Part shown: in pieces, positions 42,598-49,782 of the stretch
Numbering within the stretch: position 1 is the first letter of the stretch
How the letters are laid out: each line of letters begins with the position of its first letter
DNA from: an uncultured Prolixibacteraceae bacterium
GTDB lineage: Bacteria > Bacteroidota > Bacteroidia > Bacteroidales > Prolixibacteraceae
Length of the DNA: 53,376 nucleotides
Direction: 5' to 3'
NCBI GenBank assembly: GCA_903834475.1
Contig: CAILJH010000252.1
Span: 1-53,376, forward strand
Position numbers and translations under genes: made by a program
The notes under the pieces: model-generated
What the model saw: only the letters and a program-made list of their open reading frames with translations
What the model was told of the DNA's origin: nothing
Databases searched by the model: none

Positions 42598-43815
42598 TTA
42601 GGTATAAAGAGTAGTCTTTTTCGGGGAGAGGCTGGGAGAGGGGCTTTTCTTTATCTGGTCGCTCTTCTCGACTCCCGAAGCGCGGTGAATGGCTCCAGCA
42701 CCATACCGAAGCCTGATTTTGTCCATTGAGAGGTAGAGTTTGATCATTTTTTCGTTGTTGTCGAACAGATCGAGTTGTTGTACACCACCGATCAGTCCGC
42801 CCAGTTTGACGCCGATGAGCCGGATCAACATGCGCCGTTCGTACAATCGCCGAAACAGTTCGAGTGTGGTGGACATGAGCGTGTGGTCGAACGAGGTGTA
42901 GGCAATTTTCTTTTGCAGCGTGTGCGTGTCGTAATTGGCGTAACGGATTTTAACCGTCACCACCGAGGCCAGTTTTTGCTTTTTTCGCATCTTGAAAGCT
43001 ATTTTTTCGACCATGTGAATCAGTAATCGTTCAAGCATTTGTATGTCAATGGTATCCGTTTCAAATGTTCGTTCAGCACTGATTGATTTCTCTTCCGAAT
43101 AGGATATTACCGGAGTGAAATCTATGCCGTTCGCTTTTCTCCAGATATCGATTCCTGATTTTCCGAGCACATTTTGCATCATTTCAGGCGGAATGCCACT
43201 CAGCGTATGAATGGTAACCACGCCCATCGACCGCAGCAAATGGTAGGTTTTATCGCCCACTCCCGGTATTTTTTTGATCGAAAGCGGATTCAGAAAAGGC
43301 TGCACCAGATCGCGCGGTACCTCTTTTTCACCATTCGGTTTGGCTTCTCCGGTAGCAATTTTTGATACGGTTTTATTTACCGACAAGCCGAACGAAATGG
43401 GCAGTCCGGTTTCGTTGATAATTCTGTTGCGCAACTCGTGTGACCATTTGTACGAACCAAAAAAACGGTCCATTCCCGAAATATCGATGTAATGCTCGTC
43501 GATCGAGGCTTTTTCGTACACCGGCGCCCGATCGGCAATCACATCGGTGACCAGCCGCGAATACTTGCTGTATAAATCCATATCTCCACGAATCACGGTG
43601 GCGTCGCGGCACAGGTTTAGCGCCATTCGCATGGGCATGGCCGAATGAACGCCGTATTTTCGCGCTTCATAGCTGCAACTGGCTACCACGCCACGGTCCG
43701 AAAGTCCGCCAATAATAACGGGTTTCCCGATTAATCCGGAGTTCTGAAGCCGCTCGACCGACACGAAAAACGTATCAAGATCGAGATGTACGATGGTGTT
43801 GTTTTGAAAGTTCAT
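42598..43815 (-). CDS. dinB: Y-family DNA polymerase IV (DinB)
   Basis: 405-aa translesion polymerase. Catalytic motifs are HLDLDTFFVSVE (about 10-21) and YEKASIDEHYIDIS (about 98-111), the latter with His-Tyr in place of the common Ala-Phe. Helix-hairpin-helix IKKIPGVGDKTYHLL at about 180. A little-finger domain follows. A beta-clamp motif QQLDLF lies at about 345-350, internal and not at the end. The start at 43815 (MNFQNNTIVHLDLD) has a strong GGGAGGA ribosome site; the frame extending to 43857 is disfavoured. Upstream of dnaE and divergent from the LexA-like gene, so likely SOS-controlled. Confidence 0.92.
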   Translation of the reverse strand: MNFQNNTIVHLDLDTFFVSVERLQNSGLIGKPVIIGGLSDRGVVASCSYEARKYGVHSAMPMRMALNLCRDATVIRGDMDLYSKYSRLVTDVIADRAPVYEKASIDEHYIDISGMDRFFGSYKWSHELRNRIINETGLPISFGLSVNKTVSKIATGEAKPNGEKEVPRDLVQPFLNPLSIKKIPGVGDKTYHLLRSMGVVTIHTLSGIPPEMMQNVLGKSGIDIWRKANGIDFTPVISYSEEKSISAERTFETDTIDIQMLERLLIHMVEKIAFKMRKKQKLASVVTVKIRYANYDTHTLQKKIAYTSFDHTLMSTTLELFRRLYERRMLIRLIGVKLGGLIGGVQQLDLFDNNEKMIKLYLSMDKIRLRYGAGAIHRASGVEKSDQIKKSPSPSLSPKKTTLYT

Positions 43816-43869
43816 TGTTTTATCCTCCCTGCGTTTCTGGTTTTTCTGAATTAGCATTTTTCCATTCGA

Positions 43870-44066
43870 ATATCGCGTAGCGATTTAGGTATTGTAGAAA
43901 TGAGGAATGAGGAAATATTCTATACCGCGTAGCGGTTAAACTTAATACGCTCTTCATTGATTTTTACATGCGGCGCATTGAACTTTCAATTTTCAATCTT
44001 CATGATCAAATGCGCCTGACATCATCACATTATCCTACTACAATACTTCAACCGCATACGCGGTAA
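43870..44066. repeat. Three related GCGTA-type dyads
   Basis: ATCGCGTAGCGAT (about 43873-43885), ACCGCGTAGCGGT (about 43924-43936) and ACCGCATACGCGGT (about 44051-44064) are imperfect palindromes of one family spread through the dinB leader region. They may be regulator sites, or a common dispersed repeat of this genus. Confidence 0.5.
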
Positions 44067-44093
44067 AATCAAATCAAGAAAAATCCTTCAATT

Positions 44094-44147
44094 CTTGTAT
44101 ATCAATTTCAAGTTTGTATATTTGATTGTTTTTTAATCAAAATATAC
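44094..44147 (+). promoter_or_regulatory. Promoter and operator dyad of the LexA-like regulator
   Basis: The -7 element TATATTTG (44117-44124) is an exact consensus match with CTTG (44094-44097) 19 nt upstream as -33. An inverted repeat, GTATATTTGATT (44116-44127) / AATCAAAATATAC (44135-44147), covers the -7 box and start site. Position and symmetry fit an autorepression operator. A second TTGTATAT lies at 44095-44102. Confidence 0.62.
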
Positions 44148-44183
44148 GATTGTAAATTAATCAATTATTTAAAACTTCCAAAT

Positions 44184-44996
44184 ATGTATTTCGATTCGAA
44201 CATTAAATTTTTGCGAAACCGCAAGAAACTGACACAGGATCAGCTGGCAATAACACTGGATATCAACCGATCAACTCTGAATAATTACGAGAACGGAATT
44301 TCAGGCCCAAGCATTCAGTCTCTGGTTTTGCTGTCGGATTATTTTCATGTTGCGATTGATACGCTGCTACGGGTTGATCTGGTCAAGTTGCGTGAAAGTC
44401 AACTTTACGAACTTGAACACGGACAGGATGTTTTCCTGAAAGGCAGCAACCTGCGTGTGATGGCCACCACGGTTGACCGGCTGAATCGCGACAATATTGA
44501 ACTCGTTTCGGAGAAAGCAAAGGCTGGATATACCAATGGATTTGCTGATCCGGAGTACATTTCGGAACTTCCTGTATTTCAACTTCCATTTTTATCGGCC
44601 GAGCGAAAATACAGGACTTTCCAGATCAGTGGTGACTCGATGCTGCCCATTCCCGATGGCGCCTGGATTACCGGGGAATTTGTTCAGGACTGGAGCGAAA
44701 TTAAAACCGGCGATTTGTATGTAGTGCTCACCCTGAACGAAGGTCTGGTTTTTAAACAACTGAAAAATGAACTGTCAGAACATGGGCATATTGAGCTGAT
44801 TTCACTCAATCCTGCATACAAGACTTATCAGATGGGAGCAAGTGAAATTCGTGAAGTCTGGAAATTTGTGCATTACATCAGTAGGGACGTGGCTGAACCA
44901 ACCCTGACGGACAATCAGGTGGGGCAACAATTAAAGTTACTGACCGAAGAAATCCGTGAATTGAAGCGAAGTATAGAAAATTCCGGAGGAAAGTAA
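44184..44996 (+). CDS. LexA/UmuD-like XRE-S24 self-cleaving repressor
   Basis: 270-aa regulator. XRE-type HTH at about 6-62 (LTQDQLAITLDINRSTLNNYENG). S24 peptidase domain at about 110-225: Ala114-Gly115 cleavage site (AKAGYTNG), nucleophile Ser152 (GDSMLP) and general-base Lys191 (LVFKQL), with spacings close to LexA. A short helical tail follows. Known: such proteins autocleave when bound to RecA filaments. Here it is divergent from dinB-dnaE, so it probably represses itself and the polymerases until DNA damage. Bacteroidetes often lack classical LexA control, making this the local SOS switch (inference). Confidence 0.88.
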   Translation: MYFDSNIKFLRNRKKLTQDQLAITLDINRSTLNNYENGISGPSIQSLVLLSDYFHVAIDTLLRVDLVKLRESQLYELEHGQDVFLKGSNLRVMATTVDRLNRDNIELVSEKAKAGYTNGFADPEYISELPVFQLPFLSAERKYRTFQISGDSMLPIPDGAWITGEFVQDWSEIKTGDLYVVLTLNEGLVFKQLKNELSEHGHIELISLNPAYKTYQMGASEIREVWKFVHYISRDVAEPTLTDNQVGQQLKLLTEEIRELKRSIENSGGK

Positions 44997-45068
44997 AAGA
45001 GTAGGAGAGTCTGTTACTGGTAATTCAAGCAAAAATTCTACTTTTGGGTGACAGAAAAATCCATCGTT

Positions 45069-45902
45069 ATGCCTGTAATCAATCTCGAAAGATGTACCAA
45101 ATGTTTAAAATGTGAGAAGGATTGTCCTTCGAATGCCATCACCATCGAAACAGGCGAAATTTCCAATAGCTGCATTCATTGCGGGCATTGCGTGGCTATT
45201 TGCCCCGAAATGGCTGTGCGACCCGATTTTGGGGATGTCTTTCTTCTTCAGCCGCATACAGTGACTCCGAAAGATTTCAGGAATTTAACTTCAGGTATCC
45301 GGTCTTGCCGGAGTTATCTGTCTAAGGATGTTCCGGATGCCGTTTTGCTTCAGTTGGTTGAGAACATGAAACATTATCCGTCGGCAAGCAATGCCCGTCC
45401 GCTGCAGATTTCAATTGTCCGCTCGAAAGAAAAAGTCAAACTGCTCAATGATTTAACTGCTGAGGCTTTGATTCGTTTATTTAGCCTGGTCTGTTCGCCA
45501 TGGATTAGTCCATTCATCCGGATTTTTGCTCCTTCGATAAATATTAAAAAGCTCAAACGCTATAAAGAATTGTTCATTGAACGCCAGAAAACAAACGATT
45601 CGCAGATTTGCCACCATGCACCGGCAGTTTTGCTGTTTCATGGCGAATCTTCAAAAACCGGGATGGCTGAAGCCGATGCCAACATCTGGGCAACCTATAC
45701 ATCTATTTTTGCCAATACACTTGGCTTGGGTACTTGTTTTAACGGGTTTATTGTGAAAGCGATGGGAAAGAAAAGTAAACTAAATCCGCAGTTTAAAGTG
45801 CCAGCAAACCATCAGGTTTATGCTTCGCTGTTGGTTGGTTACCCCAAAGTAAAATTCAGAAACGAAACTTCGCGGCAAAGCCCAATCGTTGTTTTATTAT
45901 AG
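45069..45902 (+). CDS. Ferredoxin-nitroreductase fusion protein
   Basis: 277-aa flavoprotein with an N-terminal 2x[4Fe-4S] ferredoxin domain (CTKCLKCEKDCP and CIHCGHCVAICP, within residues 1-55) and an FMN-binding nitroreductase domain (about 70-275; SCRSYLSKDVPD, YPSASNARPLQ, HHAPAVLLFHG, GLGTCFNGF). Probably reduces nitro or quinone-like compounds using ferredoxin-level electrons. GTG 45048 is an alternative start; ATG 45069 begins right before the first Cys motif as in homologues. Confidence 0.88.
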   Translation: MPVINLERCTKCLKCEKDCPSNAITIETGEISNSCIHCGHCVAICPEMAVRPDFGDVFLLQPHTVTPKDFRNLTSGIRSCRSYLSKDVPDAVLLQLVENMKHYPSASNARPLQISIVRSKEKVKLLNDLTAEALIRLFSLVCSPWISPFIRIFAPSINIKKLKRYKELFIERQKTNDSQICHHAPAVLLFHGESSKTGMAEADANIWATYTSIFANTLGLGTCFNGFIVKAMGKKSKLNPQFKVPANHQVYASLLVGYPKVKFRNETSRQSPIVVLL

Positions 45903-46044
45903 ATTAAACGAATCAATCTCCTACCTGCAGGCAAGCGATTACGTTAAAGTTTTAAATTAGGAGGAAAAATTTCCGGAAATTAAAGTCGATCGATATTTAT
46001 GGGAAATATCGTTTCTGAAGTAAAATGAAGTTTTATTTTGAAAT

Positions 46045-46080
46045 TTCAAGAATGCACTCCGCTAAGATTGCATTCTTGAA
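46045..46080 (-). terminator. Hairpin downstream of the 52-codon gene
   Basis: Stem TTCAAGAATGC (46045-46055) / GCATTCTTGAA (46070-46080), 11 perfect pairs, placed just after the small minus-strand ORF. The flank lacks a strong T-run, so termination is likely but not certain. Confidence 0.5.
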
Positions 46081-46103
46081 AAGTTAACTGGAATAGAAAA
46101 CTC

Positions 46104-46262
46104 CTAAAGTTTCTTATTCTCGAGCCGTGAAAAATATCGAATTCTGGCCTCTTTTGGATCAGCACCAACTGCAATGTAGATTCTTGTCTTTACATCAATG
46201 ATCACTTCCTGTAATTTGGTTAAATCCGGTGTTTTAAAATCATGCTGTTTTTTTTCGAACAT
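46104..46262 (-). CDS. Small protein, 52 aa, unknown function
   Basis: A short ORF in a gap otherwise without genes. ATG at 46262 is preceded by AGGAAAA, a good ribosome site. The product begins MFEKKQHDFKTPDLTKLQEV, continues IIDVKTRIYIAVGADPKEAR and ends RLENKKL. It is hydrophilic and balanced in composition, with codon use like the neighbours. A hairpin follows the stop. No family recognised; the pattern suggests a small cytoplasmic protein or an antitoxin-size regulator. Confidence 0.5.
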   Translation of the reverse strand: MFEKKQHDFKTPDLTKLQEVIIDVKTRIYIAVGADPKEARIRYFSRLENKKL

Positions 46263-46492
46263 CTTGTTTTCCTTTCAATTATTGAAATCACTTTATATTA
46301 AAGTCTTATAGTGCCTTTGTGCTACAATTAACGTGTAAATTCCTGAAAAGTTTTATAAAAAAACAAATATAAACTTTAAGCCAGTATATATGGGTTTATT
46401 TAATAAACTATAACATTAATTAACTTAAAATCAACATAGTCTGAAATAGAGAAAAATGAGAAGGCGTTGGTTATTAGGAGATTGCAATTTGC

Positions 46493-46506
46493 CGCACAAT
46501 TGTGCG
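46493..46506. promoter_or_regulatory. Perfect 14-bp palindrome
   Basis: CGCACAATTGTGCG, in the gap between the 52-codon gene and the T9SS cargo gene. A candidate protein-binding site with no assigned regulator. Apart from the small gene, its hairpin and two palindromes, the stretch 45903-46730 shows nothing else. Confidence 0.4.
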
Positions 46507-46658
46507 ATAATATGGAGCAAAAATGCCATCCAAATATTCATAATGTGAAAAATATCGTTCAGTAGATATTATTTTTATTTATCTAAATCACATACATCCA
46601 GTATTTTATATTATAGCTAAAGACTTTATTGAAAGCTTTTGAACTCCTTGGTATGCCG

Positions 46659-46682
46659 TTTGGATAACATATGTTATCCAAA
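46659..46682. promoter_or_regulatory. Perfect 24-bp palindrome upstream of the T9SS cargo gene
   Basis: Half-site TTTGGATAACAT mirrored exactly about 46670/46671, with CCG/CGG flanks just outside. It sits 49 nt before the chosen start codon and contains the ATG at 46671, which argues that this ATG is not the translation start. Best read as an operator. Confidence 0.55.
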
Positions 46683-46730
46683 TCGGAAAAGACAGATTTG
46701 TTATGCTGTCGATTTTATAAAACACTTGTT

Positions 46731-47855
46731 ATGATGCGATTTTACCCGAATATTGAAAAAAGAGTAAAGTATTTTTCGTGCATTGTTTTTTGTCTTTTAT
46801 TGGGCTTTGCTTCAATAAATATACAGCAGGCGAATGCACAAACACATTTTACTACGGTATGGCAAGGTGAAAATGGCCAGAATCATATGAATTTCGTAGT
46901 AGTTTCCGCAAATCTTGAAAATATTTCTCTTGCTGTTGATGATGAAATAGCTGTCTTTAGTGGCTCCCTTTGCGTTGGTGCCAAGAAATTGACTCAACCC
47001 ATTAACATTGCCGTAAATACTACTTTTCTTAATATTCCGGCCTCACAAAATGATGGGACAAATAACGGTTTTACCAATAACGATACCATTATTTTTAAAA
47101 TTTGGGATAATAAAAATCAGAAAGAAATTCGTGCAAATTCTGTTACCTTTAGAAATGATGTAGCAACGTGGATTACAACCGGGAAATTTATTTCGGAGGC
47201 AACTGCAGTTGTGGAAATTTCATCCTATTCCGGATTTTTCTCAACAGTCTCCGCACCAAACAGCTCTGACCATATGAATATTAATTTGCTTGGAATCGGT
47301 GAATCTGGTCTTGTTGCCGGCGACGAATTAGCTGCCTTTGACGGTGATATTTGTGTTGGAACTCTAAAGATTTCAGAAGATGTTTTATCAAGTGGAACAG
47401 CAAGCTTAATTGCATCTTCATCAAGCAGCGACAAAATGCCGGATGGATTTATCGATGGAAATACAATTGAATTAAAAGCCTGGAAACATGTTACTGGTGA
47501 CGAATTAATAGTGGAGGGTGAAATTGTCAACGGGCAAATGAAATATGAAAAGAATGCCACTATTCTGGTATCATTGAAATCAGTTTCAACAACTACAAAA
47601 AGCATTGAAAATTTGGCTGAAATAGATATTTTCCCTAATCCTTCCACCGGTAGATTCACTGTTCGCATGTCTCAAATTCCTGAAGCCAATGGCAGTATTG
47701 AAATCCTTGATATTTCAGGAAGAAAAGTTGCATCGCGAATGTTTTCAGGTTTGTCTGAAGAATTTAATCTGTCGAATCAACCTAAGGGTATGTATTTCAT
47801 CAAATCAACTTTTGGTTCTATTGTAACGACTCAGAAGCTGATCATTACTAAATAA
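46731..47855 (+). CDS. T9SS cargo protein with two repeated beta domains
   Basis: 374-aa exported protein. The signal peptide ends ANAQ. Two homologous domains follow: (1) NHMNFVVVSANLENISLAVDDEIAVFSGSLCVGAKKL and (2) DHMNINLLGIGESGLVAGDELAAFDGDICVGTLKI, each ending in an IWD/AWK strand. This module is frequent in Bacteroidetes secreted proteins. The C-terminal type A sorting domain has IDIFPNPSTGRFTV and KGMYFIKS. Start: ATG 46731/46734 gives a normal signal peptide; the frame from 46671 would start inside a palindrome. Role on the surface unknown. Confidence 0.78.
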   Translation: MMRFYPNIEKRVKYFSCIVFCLLLGFASINIQQANAQTHFTTVWQGENGQNHMNFVVVSANLENISLAVDDEIAVFSGSLCVGAKKLTQPINIAVNTTFLNIPASQNDGTNNGFTNNDTIIFKIWDNKNQKEIRANSVTFRNDVATWITTGKFISEATAVVEISSYSGFFSTVSAPNSSDHMNINLLGIGESGLVAGDELAAFDGDICVGTLKISEDVLSSGTASLIASSSSSDKMPDGFIDGNTIELKAWKHVTGDELIVEGEIVNGQMKYEKNATILVSLKSVSTTTKSIENLAEIDIFPNPSTGRFTVRMSQIPEANGSIEILDISGRKVASRMFSGLSEEFNLSNQPKGMYFIKSTFGSIVTTQKLIITK

Positions 47856-48042
47856 ATCTGGTCAGATCTAAAATCCCAAATTGCTAATGTTCCAGGGACT
47901 TTTTTTATCTAAGTGCCATGTGCGATTACTTGCTGTTACAGAAAGTAAAAATGTTTTATTTTATTGATTTTTCGTGGATTTCGGCAACAAATATCCAACA
48001 ATATTCAGTGTAAAAGCAACTAAAGGAAATGTTAATTCGATT

Positions 48043-49008
48043 TTATAACGTGTAGGTCAGTATTTTAACTCTATTGTTGATTTCTTTTTCGTTCGGCATT
48101 TTGCTGAATGCTACCTGGAGCAGTTTAGATCGGTAAGAGGCCTTCAAATTGTCCCATAATTCATCAAAATTAGTGATTAAAACCGATTGATTGAAATCTT
48201 TTTGGCTCCAACCTGCCGGATCATTAAAAATGATTTTATCATGCTCAATCAGGTTGAGAAAGTCTTCCTTGAAGTTTTCAGACTCTACATACTTTTTGCA
48301 ATCTTTATCTGATAGCAGATAAAAAAGGTCATAGAAGTGACGAATTTTCCCAGTGATACTTTTAACCGGGTTTTCGTCAAAGGAAAAGCGAACTAAGGAA
48401 ACCACTTTTTCAAGCATCGTTTGCCTTTTATCCAAGACATTCAATTGGAATGGATGAAGATTGTATTTCTCAACCAGTTCTGTTGCATTGTGTGACTGAT
48501 AGAATTTTCCAATAATGCTTTGTACTTCAACTTTTTGGTATGGATATGGATTCGCAAATGAGTTAATTTCAACAATAAACTTGTCAGAAATGGCCGTTAC
48601 CACAGCGTTCTTAAAAATCGAAGGGTAGTGAAATACCGATTTCCGAAACCTTGAACCCTTGCTGGTAACACCTGGAGTTTCTATTTCTTTCAGGTCGCCT
48701 GCAATTTCTTTCTCAATATCCCTGATTAAGTTTTTAATTTGATTGCCGGATGATACCATGTTATTGACCACAGCTAAATCGATATCCTCGGAAAACCGAT
48801 CAATCAAGCCAAATGCTTTTGACAATGAGGTGCCACCTTTGAAAACAACAGAATCTACATATTCGCTTTCAGACAAACGCTTTAAAACAAGGGAGATCCA
48901 ATAGTCCTTTTCGATAAAGAAGTCTCGTATATTCAGGCTGTCGGAGGTTTCTTTAACAGCACTGTTGAATATCTCCGGATGATGATGAAGCATTATTGAA
49001 TTTTCCAT
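48043..49008 (-). CDS. AbiEii-type nucleotidyltransferase toxin
   Basis: 321-aa protein of the AbiEii/AbiGii family, the toxin of type IV AbiE systems that stop growth on phage infection. The NTase core is FKGGTSLSKAFGLIDRFSEDIDLAV (about 56-80: GG-S and DxD catalytic motifs). A later conserved stretch is KIRHFYDLFYLL near 225. Known AbiE toxins transfer nucleotides to RNA. It overlaps the antitoxin gene by 16 nt, so the pair is coupled. Confidence 0.9.
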   Translation of the reverse strand: MENSIMLHHHPEIFNSAVKETSDSLNIRDFFIEKDYWISLVLKRLSESEYVDSVVFKGGTSLSKAFGLIDRFSEDIDLAVVNNMVSSGNQIKNLIRDIEKEIAGDLKEIETPGVTSKGSRFRKSVFHYPSIFKNAVVTAISDKFIVEINSFANPYPYQKVEVQSIIGKFYQSHNATELVEKYNLHPFQLNVLDKRQTMLEKVVSLVRFSFDENPVKSITGKIRHFYDLFYLLSDKDCKKYVESENFKEDFLNLIEHDKIIFNDPAGWSQKDFNQSVLITNFDELWDNLKASYRSKLLQVAFSKMPNEKEINNRVKILTYTL

Positions 49009-49718
49009 TTTTGTTTGTCTTTTATCCGTTCATCTGAAATATTGACATTGAAATTGGTAGTTGATTTAAGGCTTTTTAATAGTCTGTCAGAAAGATTGTT
49101 ATATTCTAATTTTTCAAGTATCGCGCCAGTCATTGCACGGACCGATGGAGGGTATTTTAAAGCCAGTTCGGTAAGTGTGGATAGTTCTTTTTCTGGCAGT
49201 TCTCCTACTAAAAACACCAAACGATCAAAAGATTGATTAACTGTTGTATCAGGAATGTTTTTTATAAAACGGATGCTGTCGAGCAACTGCAAATAGTAGA
49301 TATTATTCCTGGTTATATTATTCCATTGCCGGATAAATTTGATGGCATATTTACCGCGTTGAAGCTGTTTTTTATCAAAGGGAGCCCCAATCTGAATGAT
49401 ATTTGACATTTGGGTAGTTAATCCCAACCGGTTAAATATTCCCAGCCCGGTTATATATCCAACAGGTTTTCGATCCTCAAACAGCAGGTCTTTTACAATT
49501 TCGTATTCGTCGGGTCTGAGGTTATTAATGATTCCCTTCTTTGGTTTGTAAAATCTACCTTTTGACAATCTTTCAATAGTTCCTGATTTCACCAAACGAG
49601 ACATAGCCTTCTTGAATGCATCTTCTTTATCTGCATCAATTCCAAATTCATCGTAAGTGAATACAAATCCTTCAGGAAATCTTTCAATTTTATCTCTAAG
49701 TAATTCAGTTACTTTCAT
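48993..49718 (-). CDS. AbiEi-type antitoxin / transcription regulator (DUF6088)
   Basis: 241-aa protein with an N-terminal winged HTH (about 5-60: FTYDEFGIDADKEDAFKKAMSRLVKSGTIERLSKGRFYKPKKG) typical of AbiEi antitoxins, and a C-terminal alpha/beta region. AbiEi proteins repress their own operon and neutralise the toxin, usually without direct contact. It has an exact -7 promoter element and a large palindrome immediately upstream. The toxin gene follows with overlap. Confidence 0.87.
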   Translation of the reverse strand: MKVTELLRDKIERFPEGFVFTYDEFGIDADKEDAFKKAMSRLVKSGTIERLSKGRFYKPKKGIINNLRPDEYEIVKDLLFEDRKPVGYITGLGIFNRLGLTTQMSNIIQIGAPFDKKQLQRGKYAIKFIRQWNNITRNNIYYLQLLDSIRFIKNIPDTTVNQSFDRLVFLVGELPEKELSTLTELALKYPPSVRAMTGAILEKLEYNNLSDRLLKSLKSTTNFNVNISDERIKDKQKWKIQ

Positions 49719-49736
49719 GGCTTAATCTTCCTTTTG

Positions 49737-49782
49737 CAAATATATGAAATGTCACGTTTCTACCGGTAAAAACGTGACATTT
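49737..49782 (-). promoter_or_regulatory. AbiE promoter with 36-bp operator palindrome
   Basis: Minus-strand -7 element TATATTTG (49744 to 49737). Directly upstream is a palindrome with arms AAATGTCACGTTT (49747-49759) and AAACGTGACATTT (49770-49782) and centre CTACCGGTAA; 17 of 18 half-positions pair. It reaches the stop codon of the upstream gene. No T-run follows, so it is an operator and not a simple terminator. AbiEi proteins are known to bind inverted repeats at their own promoter. Confidence 0.68.

Noticed and set aside
46671..46730. ATG at 46671 as start of the T9SS cargo gene
   Set aside because: The codon is the centre of a perfect 24-bp palindrome, and the added residues would place 20 polar residues before the signal peptide.
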